A DNA stretch of 64,000 nt, from assembly GCA_010093605.1 (NCBI GenBank), contig MU004194.1, positions 260,908-324,907 of the forward strand, given 5' to 3'. The position numbers and the translations under genes were made by a program. Of this stretch, positions 1-10,930 are shown piece by piece (the first letter of the stretch is position 1; the number at the start of each line of letters is the position of its first letter). The notes under the pieces were generated by a model. It had not been told where the DNA came from and searched no databases. It worked only from the letters and a program-made list of their open reading frames with translations. This stretch comes from Lophium mytilinum. Its lineage: Eukaryota > Ascomycota > Dothideomycetes > Mytilinidiales > Mytilinidiaceae.

Positions 1-531
1 TCGCTCAAAAAGAAGCGACCCGAGAGGAAAACGCAGCCAGAGAGGAACAAGATGAAGCGTAGGAAGGAGGCAGAGAGGCTTGCCCTGCATGAGGCGAAGT
101 CAAAGGAGAGGGACCGACAACATGCCCAGATCAAGGCTGTGGCGAAAGCCGTGAAGGCGGAGGAGAAGGCAAAAGAGGCTACTCGTGCATTAGTGGTGGT
201 GGGAGAAGATGACTCGTCCGACGAAGGCGATGAAGTTCTGAGACGGAAGTCATTGGGCAAGGCTCGGTATGTGTATTACAATATACTCAACTGCAGTTCT
301 AACATCCGAACCAGAATTCCAGAAGCACCCCTGGAAGTTGTTTTGAGCGACGAGTTGCAAGACTCATTGCGACTCCTCAAGCCTGAGGGTAATCTGCTTA
401 AGGACCGGTTCCGCAGCATGATGGTCAGAGGAAGGATTGAAAGTAGGAGGCCAATCGCTTTCCACAAACAGCGAAAGATGAAGGCGACCGAAAAGTGGTC
501 GTACAAGGACTGGAAGCTTCCACAATACTGA
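1..531 (+). CDS. NOP53: Ribosome biogenesis protein NOP53 (GLTSCR2 family), 3' part
   Basis: The gene enters from the left edge, so its start is missing. NOP53 is a nucleolar factor of 60S assembly that recruits the exosome-linked helicase Mtr4 to pre-60S particles for ITS2 trimming (family knowledge). Seen here: a lysine/arginine-rich coiled region opening with KKKRPERKTQ, then the conserved C-terminal block with LSDELQDSLRLLKPEGNLL and the final basic segment ending DWKLPQY. Exons are <1-266 and 315-531. The 48 nt intron (267-314) has donor GTATGT, a TTCTAAC branch point and acceptor CAG. It is a multiple of three and stop-free, so the frame also reads through it, but splicing restores the smoother join GKAR-IPEAPLE. 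The gene converges on ARC1 with about 200 bp between stops. Confidence 0.88.
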   Translation, partial: SLKKKRPERKTQPERNKMKRRKEAERLALHEAKSKERDRQHAQIKAVAKAVKAEEKAKEATRALVVVGEDDSSDEGDEVLRRKSLGKARYVYYNILNCSSNIRTRIPEAPLEVVLSDELQDSLRLLKPEGNLLKDRFRSMMVRGRIESRRPIAFHKQRKMKATEKWSYKDWKLPQY

Positions 532-729
532 ACTTAGGCGGTGTTGCGTTACGAACATGCACTACGGTAGAGATTTCATAGTTGATCACAATACAACGAC
601 TTGTATTGAATGCTTGGTTTACATTGCATATGATTCTATGGCTTTGAGCCGTTTACCGCGAAGCGCTTCCGGGTATTCTAGGCTGCCCTAGCCTCAGCTT
701 AGCTGACCTGGTGTACTCTATCTCCGAAC

Positions 730-2094
730 TTATCGAACAGTGGCGCCCTTCAAGGTTACGACTGTACATAGACCAGCAGCAGTCTTCAGCTTGCTTAATC
801 CAGTCTTTTTTGACTCGCCCTCGCCCGCCAATTGCGGCACCTCACCGACCTCGAACCCAACCTCCAAATCATCAGTAGTAGTGAATCCAGGCTGAATGGT
901 CTCCCAGACCTTCTTCTTCGGGTTCAGCACAAGTTCAGGCTCGCCCTCCCATCCTTCGAAGTAGACTCTGTCTCCAGCCTTTGAATCAGCCGGGGGATTG
1001 ACCAGCTCAACGGGGCCCTTGTGGCTGTCTTCGCCTTCGGCAACCCGCGGTGATGCTGCGAGAACCATGGCAGCAGACTTAATACCGCGCATAGTGACTG
1101 GCTTCAGGTTGCAGACGGCGACGATCTTACGATTTTGCATCTCTTCCAGCGGGATAAGCCCGTTCAGCCCAGAGCACACCGTTCGCACGATTTGTCCCTC
1201 GTACTCAGACGTATTGTCCGTTCCTGCTGGATCCCCACAAGCAATTGTGCTGACGAAGAGGCTGTCGGCATTAGGATGCGTCGTAGCCTTGAGGATATGT
1301 CCGACTCGCAAATCAATCAGACACGGGGAAAGTGGCTTCTCGACAGGCGCCGCTTTTGGCGGCTTAGGCTGCTTCACCTTCTTTTCCTTCTTATTGCCCC
1401 CCTCTGCAGCCACTGGTGTCTCCTTGCCCACCGCCGCGGCTACAGCCTCTCCCGCCTGGTGTACCTTGTCCTTCGCCTTCTCCTTCTTGCTCTTACGTCC
1501 ACCCTGAGATTCTGCCTGCTCGCCCGTCAAAGTGGTAGCGGTAGCTCCACCGGCACCCACCGCTCCCGCGGCCGCAGCCTCCTTCTCTTTCTTCTTGCGC
1601 TCCTTCTCGGCCTTCGCGTCGATTGGCTTGATCTTGAAGAGGACTTCGTCCGTATCAATCGTGACCTTGTTGTCCAGCTTCAATCCGAAAACAGGTGCGT
1701 TCTGTACGAAGTCGACGAAGCGCACTATGTGATGGTATCCCTGCTCTCCAGTCCGCTCTTCCGCGCTCCACTTGCCAACAACGGGTGCCAGCTTCTCGTA
1801 CAGAGCAACGTCGGCGACGGCCGGCTTGCTGCCCAGCAGGGTCGTGCGGGAGGACAAGTGCGTGTTCAGAGACGCGAGGCGCTCGTCCGTCTTCGCCTGG
1901 TCTTCGGTGGGGGAGGCAATGTGGCTGGCTGTAATGAGCCATTGGGTGATTTCAGCCTTTTCAGCGTCGGTGTAGTGGGCGGCGGGGAAGATGGCGCCAG
2001 AGACTTTGACGGGATCGGTGGATGAGACGTCTGCAGTAGGGAAGGAGGTTTTGAGCAGGGAGACAAGGCTGCCATCGAGACTGGAGGACGCCAT
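730..2094 (-). CDS. ARC1: Arc1-type tRNA-binding aminoacyl-tRNA synthetase cofactor
   Basis: Single-exon protein of 454 aa. In yeast, Arc1 holds cytosolic MetRS and GluRS in a complex and delivers tRNA to them; the animal relative is AIMP1/p43. Three parts are visible: an N-terminal GST-like region (about 1-150) for synthetase docking, a lysine/alanine-rich linker (about 165-250, with several KKEK-type runs) that binds RNA non-specifically, and a C-terminal EMAP-II-like OB-fold tRNA-binding domain from about residue 255 (LIDLRVGHI, HPNADSLFVS, VCNLKPVTMRG, SAAMVLAAS). Length and order fit fungal Arc1. The start ATG at 2094 gives MASSSLDG. The upstream leader contains a short GGAGTT hexanucleotide repeat. 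A long open frame on the opposite strand is a shadow of this gene's codon bias. Confidence 0.9.
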   Translation of the reverse strand: MASSSLDGSLVSLLKTSFPTADVSSTDPVKVSGAIFPAAHYTDAEKAEITQWLITASHIASPTEDQAKTDERLASLNTHLSSRTTLLGSKPAVADVALYEKLAPVVGKWSAEERTGEQGYHHIVRFVDFVQNAPVFGLKLDNKVTIDTDEVLFKIKPIDAKAEKERKKKEKEAAAAGAVGAGGATATTLTGEQAESQGGRKSKKEKAKDKVHQAGEAVAAAVGKETPVAAEGGNKKEKKVKQPKPPKAAPVEKPLSPCLIDLRVGHILKATTHPNADSLFVSTIACGDPAGTDNTSEYEGQIVRTVCSGLNGLIPLEEMQNRKIVAVCNLKPVTMRGIKSAAMVLAASPRVAEGEDSHKGPVELVNPPADSKAGDRVYFEGWEGEPELVLNPKKKVWETIQPGFTTTDDLEVGFEVGEVPQLAGEGESKKTGLSKLKTAAGLCTVVTLKGATVR

Positions 2095-2612
2095 AGTGCG
2101 TGTTTGTATTTGTTCGGGCTCTGGTGGGGGTGGTGGAGTTGGAGTTGGAGTGGCGGCGTTGACTGCAATCCGCGGGGGAAGAGTCTTGGTATGCTTGAGA
2201 TGGGGCGGCAGGCGGGTTCAATTCTCCGGCACACTCTTGAGAAAGCTGTGTTTGGTCGTTGAAGAATGGCTCTGGGCAGTGTGTGTCTAGTGGGGAAGTG
2301 CAGCTGCATCCTGACTCACCAATGATTCTGAGGTCAAAATTTGTCGCAGTCACCAAGCGAGTTGCACGTCGAAGCACCCCTGCACTGCCCTTGGGGGTAT
2401 TTATTTATACCCACGGACCACTAAGTGTAGATTTACCAGTTCGAAGAAGACATTCTTTTCTGATTGTACGCTAACTATTTGTTCTCTTGCCAAAGGGTGC
2501 CTGTGCTGATACGGTAGACGAAAACGCTCACGTTGCCAATGCAAGCAAATCTACCAGCTCTAACTGAGACTTTTCAAATGCAGACTGGCAGAATCCAGTC
2601 ACAAGAGCCTCC
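2095..2612. other. Intergenic: ARC1 promoter and GAL10 3' flank
   Basis: About 520 bp between two minus-strand genes. The part next to ARC1 is purine-rich on the + strand, with consecutive GGAGTT units near 2130-2150. I see no coding or RNA gene. Confidence 0.6.
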
Positions 2613-4041
<1,429 letters not shown>

Positions 4042-4299
4042 GATTGCAATTGGAGTGGAGGATTTGCGCGAGGTTTGTGGTGTTGGGCTGCGCTGCGGAA
4101 GATGCAAGCTTATGGACAGTCTGTCCAGACGTTGACGCTTGGATATAAAAACGAGAATGCAGGGCGCATGCAAGCAAAGCCCTGTGGCGGGGGGTTGTGC
4201 AGGGCGGATACGCTTCCCCAACAGGCCAAGTGTATGTCTCAGAGCAGTCTAGCCACATTCATTCACCTGACAAAAGACACGAGATGTGAGTTTTCAGTG
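4042..4299. other. Intergenic: GAL10 5' region before the array
   Basis: About 260 bp of ordinary sequence upstream of the GAL10 start. No feature recognised. Confidence 0.5.
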
Positions 4300-5770
4300 A
4301 CGCAGTGTAGATCAGACTACTTTTTGGCTGGCCGGATATCTGCTAGCTGGGACACCTCCGACAGTGGTATCGAACAAGCAAAAATGGAGCCTGAGCAGCG
4401 GGATGTCTAGGTGCCCAAGTTTAGGTCCACGCCGTATAGATCGGACTACCTTTTTCCTGGACGGTATCCTAGTAGTAAGGCCACTCCTGACAGTGGTGTC
4501 AAGCAAGCAAGAATGGAGCCTGGGTAGTAGTATATCTAGGTGCCTAAGGTTAGGTTCCTGATGTTGTATTTAGACTACCCTTTTCCTGGATGTTATGCTG
4601 GTAGCTGGACCTCTCCTGACAGTGGTGTCGAGCAAGCAAGATCGAAGCCTAATCAGTAGTATATCTAGGTGCCCAAACTTAGGTTCCTGCCGTCGAAAGT
4701 AGACTACCCTTTTCCTAAATGTTATACTGGCAGCTGGGCCTCTCCTCACAGTGGTGTCGAGCAAGCAGGCAAGAAGCCTAAGCACACCCATTCAGCACTA
4801 CTGGGTTTCCAGGACTCCAAGCTCAATCTAAATGTTGTGCCATTGGAAGCCGGACGACGCTTTGACTGGTCAGTAAGTTGCTAGCCGGGCTCCTCCTTAC
4901 AGTGGCGTCGAACGAGCAAGATTGGAGCTTGAGCAGTGGTATATCTTGTCAACGTGCCTGAGCATATGAACTTCGACGTCTTTAGCGACTGTAAAAGTTA
5001 ATGCATTGGGAATTGGACTTCTTCTTGACGAGCACGCACTCTACTAGCTAGACTACTCCATACAGTGCCAAGAAGAAAGCAAATTTAGGGGCTTCTTGTG
5101 CTAAATTAACCTACTTGCCTAAGTATACAAGTTTTTATGTCCTGGACGGATCTAAAGGTCAATGCATTGGGAATTGGACCACCTTTTGACTGGCAAGCAC
5201 TCTGTTGGCTAAACTACTCCATACAGTGTCAAGAAGAAAGCAAAGTTATAGCTTTCCTACGCTAAGCTGTGACGATGTGCCTAAGCTTATGAGATTTTGC
5301 GTCCTGGACGGATGCAAAGGTCAATGCCTTGAGGACTGAACTACCTCTTGACTAGCAAGCAACATCCTAGCTAGACCACTCCATACAGTGTCAAGAAGAA
5401 CGAAAAGTAATAGCTTTTTTGTGCTAAATTGTGACTATGTACCTAAGCTTATGAGATTTACCTCCTGGACGGATGTAAAGGTCAATGCTTTGAGAATTGA
5501 ACTACCTCTTGACTAGCAAGCAATATCCTAGCTGGGCTACTCCCTGCAGCGGTACCGAGCGAGCAAAAGCGAGGCGAGAACGGTAATATATACCTCTGAA
5601 TGTCTCTGACTTCTCAATTTTGGGTCCTCGGAGTGTGTTTAGATTGCTGCAGTAGATATCAGACTTCCTGTTGATTGCTCGGCCGCATACTCGCTGGGCC
5701 ACTCCTTGCAGTGGTGTCGAGCGAGCAAGAGCTAAGCCTAAACAGTGATATATGCGGGTGCTTGCGCATG
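4300..5770. repeat. Degenerate tandem array, period 129 bp changing to ~162 bp
   Basis: Aligned on the core CAGTGGTGTCGAGCAAGC and its variants, repeat starts fall at 4362, 4491, 4620, 4749, 4900, 5063, 5224, 5386, 5547 and 5709. The spacings are 129, 129, 129, 151, 163, 161, 162, 161 and 162. The two unit types share the core, a TAGGTGCCYAAGCTTA-like middle block and a CTAGCTRGRCYACTCC-like end. The longer type carries about 33 extra bases around GGTCAATGC and TTGACTAGCAAGC. In the 129 bp units a frame stays open on each strand for one to two units because 129 is a multiple of three, but copies have diverged and no long ORF spans the array. I recognise no transposon termini, LTRs or RNA gene in it. 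Confidence 0.9.
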
Positions 5771-6650
5771 ATACGTGGATTGGCAGCAATTTTGGCGTCT
5801 TTAATGGACCCTGGGGATGCAGGAAATACGCCGGCGCAAGGAGTCGCTGCAGGTGAAGTGGCGTAGATCCATCACGTGATCTGGAATTCCTCGGCGCGCA
5901 ACAAAACATCCCCAGACGCGCCAGGTTAGACTGCCCTCTCGAACAAACAACTGCCATCTCTCCATCCCAGCGCGCGTTGACATAAAGCGCCGCTTCATCC
6001 CCGCCTTCCATAATATGCCCTCCAGCTTTCTCTGTGCGCACGCCCAACGAGAAAGACCCTGATTTTGGGGCGCGGAAAACGTCGCAGGTACGTGCCAGTT
6101 GATACGGAGCAGCGTGCCCTTCCTATTGTGCGCCTATTGTCACCACTTCACCTGTCAAGCCTATTGCCCGGTTGTTCACCGCCCCCACTGCTATTGTCCG
6201 ATTGTTCCTATTGTGATAGCTTTCTATTGTGATAGCTTTCTACTTAAACTCACCTCTTACCCAGTTTCTTCCTTCTTCAACCTTCCCCAAATCCTCCTTC
6301 TCTTCATCACTCCGTCACAGCACTCCCGCACTCCTAGTAGCACTCCATAACACCACATCCTGTAAGTCCCCACAGTCGCATCCATCTTTCCAATTCTGTC
6401 GCGACTAGCGTCTGAACTAGACTGCCCCATCTCTACCCTTCTCGTCACATCCTGAATTCCATCGCGTTGTCGTTCGGTCTCGATTGGCGTCTGATTTAGA
6501 CGGCCTCGACTTGACCATCCTCATCACCATGTCATCTCCTTCACGTCATCTCCTTCACGTCATCAATTGTACCTGCGTTCCGACTCAATTGCACCCCACA
6601 TGACACCGTCTGAAGGACCCCAGCTAACTTGCTCATAGCCACACAACGCA
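5771..6650. other. Leader and promoter region of the SUN gene
   Basis: About 880 bp between the array and the SUN start. The last 550 bp are pyrimidine-rich on the + strand (many CTTC, TCCT and CATC runs), typical of fungal promoters and 5' leaders. It contains the CTATTGT cluster listed separately and the near-repeat TCATCTCCTTCACG near 6530-6560. No gene recognised. Confidence 0.55.
6123..6230 (+). promoter_or_regulatory. Cluster of CTATTGT heptamers upstream of the SUN gene
   Basis: Exact CTATTGT occurs at 6123, 6134, 6191, 6208 and 6224, with CTATTGC at 6161. The last two copies lie in a tandem 16 bp duplication (CTATTGTGATAGCTTT). On the other strand the motif reads ACAATAG, close to the core bound by HMG-box (SOX/MAT-type) proteins. 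That protein assignment is inference. Confidence 0.5.
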
Positions 6651-8540
6651 ATGGCTTCCAACACCCCATTCAGGCGCTCGAGCAGACTCGCATCAGCAAC
6701 CCCGGCTCCAGCGAGGTCGGGAGCTGGTTCCACGGCTGGCTCCGTGAACCAGAGCATCGCAGGCAGCAGAGCGACCCCGGGTCGCACCACCGGGGGGCGG
6801 GCTGGCCAACTGCCAAAGGTGGCAGTGAACCGCTCACACGCGTACGGATCTGCGGGCCATGCCCGCCACGCGGAGGACATTGCTCCTCCGACGACCTCGT
6901 TCGACCAAGCCTTCGCGGCACACCGTACTTCGGCCATCGAACGTGACGTCTCTGCGGAGGGTTCGAGCTCCTCCAGTGCTTCCTCGAGGAGCCCCCAGCG
7001 CAGCCAGATCGACGGCCGGCGCAGCCAGATTCGCGAGCTGTCGCCAACCCAGTCCGATCTCGCCACCCCTTTCGAGCAAACAACGCTCATTGACTCTTCA
7101 AAGAGTTTCGGTGTCATTCACGAGGCTGGCCTACACGCAGAGGCCAGCAATGGCACCATTCACGACCGCCATAGCCCAGCTTCTGACACGACGTCTCGAG
7201 CTGAAGCCACCCCTTCCTTCCCTCGCGTAGTCCTACGTGTCATCAAGAACAACTGGCTCGACGTCCTCAAGGCTGTGGTTATGTTTGTCGGCTTCCTCTC
7301 CTTCGTCACCTTCTTCTACCACCTCGTCACCTCTACTTCCATCAAATCCAGCCCTATCACAGGCGCTGGTGACGCTGTGAGCTCTCAGCTCACCAGCACG
7401 TGGGACTACGTCAAAAATAGCGTCTCTTTCGGCTCTTCCGGTTCCTCGGACCTCTACCCCAGGGTCGTCAGTCTTGAGGGTACCGTCCACGACATCCAGC
7501 AACACCTCCCAGACCACGTCGTCGTGCAAGTCGATCAATCCACCGGCAAGCCTGTCATCAGCGATACCTTCTGGCGAGCTCTTCGCAGCAAGTTCTCACA
7601 GAAGGGCTTGTTCAACGTCGCCGACAAAGATATCGAATGGAAGGAATTCCTCGTCAACAACGCCCGGAAAATCGAGACTGCTATTGGCAACGACCGCAAG
7701 AAACTCCTGGCACACTTCGACAACACCTTCGTCTTGGCACGAAAGCACCACCAGGTGTTGACCCGGGACGAGTTCGCGGAGCTAATGCAGAAAGACTACC
7801 TGGCGATGTCCGCTCGAGTTGAGCAGGAGGTCGAGCGAGTAGCTAAGCAGATCGGTACCGTCGCGATTCGCCAACAAATCAGACTCGAGTCTCTCGCCTA
7901 CGCAAATCTTCTCTTCAACAGCGAACTCTCTCTTAAGACTGTCAACTTCTTCTCCCCAGGACTCGGTGCGAAAATCAACCCACGTCTCACCTCGCCCACT
8001 TTGTCGAAGGACATCACTTGGAAAGCTGCCGCCTTCAAGCTATTCTTCTGGGCACCCCCACGCAACGCACCCATGACTGCTCTCGAGCGTTGGGAAGAGG
8101 CGTCCGACTGTTGGTGCACGGCAGCCAGCTCCACCAAGCAGTCCCAACTAGCAGTCCAGATGGCGCTCCCGATCTTTCCCACCAGAGTCACTATTGAGAA
8201 CATCCCGAAGGAGGGTACCCTCAACTGGAAATCGGCACCGAAGGATGTTGAACTGTGGGTCGAGATTGACGATCCTGACAAACGTGAAGCAGTCGAGATC
8301 TCGTTCAACGAGCTTCATAAGCCTTGCCGGGGATCTGGTCCAGGATCAAAGTATGTCTGCATCGGCAGCATGATGTACGATATTCACGGCCCAAACCACG
8401 TTCAGACCTTCGACCTGGAACTCGATCTCAAGGCTCATGACGTTGAAGTTAAGAACGCGATCGTTCGAGTGATCGAGACCTGGGGCAGCGATTACACTTG
8501 TGTCTATCGCATCCGCATGCATGGCGAGCATTTGGAATAG
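6651..8540 (+). CDS. SUN-domain nuclear envelope protein (Sad1/Mps3-like)
   Basis: Single exon, 629 aa. SUN proteins sit in the inner nuclear membrane and pair with KASH proteins to form LINC bridges; in fungi they also anchor spindle pole bodies and telomeres (family knowledge). Seen: a long serine/arginine-rich N-terminus facing the nucleoplasm (1-195), one membrane segment near 205-226 (AVVMFVGFLSFVTFFYHLV), a lumenal region with helical stretches (about 320-420), and a C-terminal SUN domain from about 445. The SUN core is visible as DCWCTAASSTKQSQLAVQMA, PTRVTIENIPK, SAPKDVELW and a conserved cysteine pair near PCRGSG and KYVCIG. The start ATG follows GCACACAACGCA; no intron is needed. 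The leader carries the CTATTGT cluster. Confidence 0.88.
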   Translation: MASNTPFRRSSRLASATPAPARSGAGSTAGSVNQSIAGSRATPGRTTGGRAGQLPKVAVNRSHAYGSAGHARHAEDIAPPTTSFDQAFAAHRTSAIERDVSAEGSSSSSASSRSPQRSQIDGRRSQIRELSPTQSDLATPFEQTTLIDSSKSFGVIHEAGLHAEASNGTIHDRHSPASDTTSRAEATPSFPRVVLRVIKNNWLDVLKAVVMFVGFLSFVTFFYHLVTSTSIKSSPITGAGDAVSSQLTSTWDYVKNSVSFGSSGSSDLYPRVVSLEGTVHDIQQHLPDHVVVQVDQSTGKPVISDTFWRALRSKFSQKGLFNVADKDIEWKEFLVNNARKIETAIGNDRKKLLAHFDNTFVLARKHHQVLTRDEFAELMQKDYLAMSARVEQEVERVAKQIGTVAIRQQIRLESLAYANLLFNSELSLKTVNFFSPGLGAKINPRLTSPTLSKDITWKAAAFKLFFWAPPRNAPMTALERWEEASDCWCTAASSTKQSQLAVQMALPIFPTRVTIENIPKEGTLNWKSAPKDVELWVEIDDPDKREAVEISFNELHKPCRGSGPGSKYVCIGSMMYDIHGPNHVQTFDLELDLKAHDVEVKNAIVRVIETWGSDYTCVYRIRMHGEHLE

Positions 8541-9246
8541 GTGGAAAGAGTATGATGTTCCACATGCTTTTGGTTTCTTATTGGTTTTTTACTCTTGGTG
8601 GCATTTGCGTTCATTGGGATGATCTGGGTTTGTCTTGTATCCGCGGAGGCCATTGTCGATACCCTTTTCTCTTCCGCAGCTTGCATGGAAGGTGTTCGGT
8701 CTAGGGTCATTGTTTTCTTCTCTATATTCTCTCTCCTGCGATAAGATACCCATGGAGTGTGTCTATTTCGCTCTCGGCGACGCCAGATCATATCTGTTGT
8801 CCTAGCTTCATTAAATCATTGGCGGCCTTTACTTTTGAGGAGCCTCATACTAGCATAGTTATTACCTGGTCAGGAATCGAAAAAGCGTTTGATTGAAGTC
8901 TTCGATCTCTCCTCTTGACTTAACAGTGACAGCGCGATAATCCACGGATACTCTCAATTGCCTGAAGTCTCCACGTCTGAAGACTTCTGGTTCACAACTA
9001 CGATCTTGAATTTTCACACCACAAACAAAAATTGATGCACAGCCTAATGCTCTAGTACTATTTCGAGCTGGGCACTGTGTGTTTGTCACTGCCTGGGCTT
9101 GGCTGTCGTCAGACCGCTGCTGCCTCCTACCCCGCGACTTTCGCGGTACATATGAACCGACGCGCTTCCATCCCTGGAGTCATACACTGCGCGCACTTCT
9201 CTACTCTTCATCTAACTAATTCACTGCCCCTTCCAGCTCCATCAAA
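8541..9246. other. Intergenic between SUN and UCH genes
   Basis: About 700 bp holding the SUN 3' flank and the promoter of the next + strand gene. A pyrimidine-rich tract (9180-9240) precedes the UCH start. No further gene seen. Confidence 0.5.
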
Positions 9247-10126
9247 ATGTCAGAATCAGGGAACCCAGATGTGCCTCAGAACAGGAAGAGGTTCGTTCCG
9301 CTTGGTGTGTTGTAACCCTCCTTGCGCTTCCTGCCCCAGAGTACGCATGTATTAACGTGTGTTGCACAGAGAACAACCCTGAAGTCATGTCCGCGCTGGT
9401 GCACAAGCTAGGACTATCCGAAAAACTTGCCTTCCATGATGTCTTCAGTATCGACGATCCCGACTTGCTCGCCTTTGTCCCCCGACCTGCCTACGCCCTC
9501 TTATTGATCTTCCCGGTCAGCGACACATACGAGAATTTCCGCGTACAAGAGGACAAGGAGAAGACAGTGTACGATGGCAGTGGTCCCAATGAAGAGGTCA
9601 TCTGGTACAAGCAAACCATTGGCAATGCTTGCGGTCTGATCGGACTACTTCACGGGGTTTCCAACGGAGAAGCTCGCACCCATATTGGTTCGTTGAAACA
9701 CTCAAACCTCCTGTATACTATCTTGGTCACTAATATCTCCCAGGACCTGAATCGAGCTTGGAAAAGTTGATCCAGGACGCTATCCCTCTCAAACCAGCCG
9801 AACGCGCTGATCTCCTCTACGAGTCCCAAACCCTAGAAAGTGCCCACCAAGCCGCTGCCGCCACCGGGGATACTGCTGCGCCTGCTGCAGAGGAGAAGGT
9901 TGACCTACACTACGTTTGTTTCGTCAAATCAAGAACCAACCATCTGTGGGAAATGGATGGTCGTCGCAAAGGTCCGCTCGATCGGGGCGAACTAGGTGCC
10001 GACCAAGACGTATTGAGCGAGAAGGCGTTGGATCTCGGTGTGCGCAGCTTCCTCAAGCGCGAGTCAGAAGCTGGGGGTGGAGATCTCCGATTCAGTCTCA
10101 TAGTACTCTCACCGAGTCTGGAGTGA
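9247..10126 (+). CDS. YUH1: Ubiquitin C-terminal hydrolase, UCH (C12) family
   Basis: Three exons: 9247-9304, 9370-9687 and 9744-10126, giving 252 aa, close to the usual 230-240 aa. UCH enzymes are cysteine proteases that remove small adducts from the ubiquitin C-terminus and process ubiquitin precursors. Seen: the N-terminal RFVPLENNPEVM block rebuilt by the first splice, the oxyanion glutamine Q101 and nucleophile C107 in KQTIGNACGLIGLLHG, the catalytic histidine in DLHYVCFVKS, and the aspartate in HLWEMDGRRKGP. The second intron uses the less common donor GTTCGT, but both sides rejoin as HIGPESSLEKL, which fits the family. The protein lacks the long C-terminal tail of UCH37-type members, so it matches the Yuh1/UCHL3 subgroup. 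Confidence 0.92.
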
Positions 10127-10930
10127 CGGGCGCATTGGACACTATCGGATGGAGGGTTGCATTGGTCTGCATGGTCTGGCGTTATATCACAGTTCCCACG
10201 CTACTTGTCTCATCCTACTCGACAAAAAATCGAAGGTATAGACGCGCTCAGTCCAAGAATATGCTGCACTAACCTCAGATGGTTGCCATCCGCGCGGAAG
10301 CAGTGTGCCGTCCTAACCGCCATCCTCATGACTTCTCCGGATGCGCAGTGCTCCGCGAGTGACAATCGCCGAGCATAATCGAATGCAGATGAGACACCTT
10401 ATGGCTCCGCGGCGCATCATCTTTGGCTATGTGTCTGGAATGCACAATCCACGTGGAAAGCTGAGATAGACGCTGACCGAAACGCCCAACCCGTAAGAGC
10501 CCCAAAGCGATCTGAGTCGATGCTGCGAGCTTTCTAAGTGCAGAGCTACATGGCACCCAGAAGTCTGGGTCAAATAGCAAGCCGTGATTGCAGACATAAG
10601 GTTTAGAATGGTTGGTTGTCTGAATTCAGGAAATGCTCTTTGTTGTCCTGTCTTACCGCATGCATGCACCGATTTCGTCTCTAGGTGAGCATGGTTGTTT
10701 GAAGCCGTGCAAGTGGGAAGCGTCCCCTCATTCCGAACTGCTTTAGTTTTCATCTGAGTCAATCTGCCATTCTCGGCAGCGTAATCTGTGCATCTCAAAT
10801 CTTCAAATGGCTACTTCTACGCCCGTGTCGATTCCTCCGACTGTTCTTCCTGATCACGCAAGTTGAAAATGTGCTTTGGTCGTTACTGCATTAACTATCT
10901 TACACATGACTTACAATAGGAAGGCCCAAA
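10127..10930. other. Intergenic: promoter of the Git3-like receptor
   Basis: About 800 bp. A possible upstream coding exon for the receptor lies at 10807-10861 (ATG, then 18 codons); it would join exon 10920-11250 in frame through a weak GTTGAA donor at 10862. Otherwise nothing recognised. Confidence 0.45.

Noticed and set aside
1135-2025. 296-codon + strand frame opposite ARC1
   Set aside because: Exactly antisense to a clear ARC1 coding region; Leu/Arg-rich translation typical of a codon-bias shadow.
4300-5770. Tandem array read as a repeat protein or as a known mobile element
   Set aside because: 129 and 162 are multiples of three and short frames run through single units, but other spacings (151, 161, 163) break phase. 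No terminal repeats or element-type proteins are visible.
10807-10861. Upstream first exon for the Git3-like receptor
   Set aside because: Joins in frame but needs a GTTGAA donor; kept as an alternative rather than the main model.
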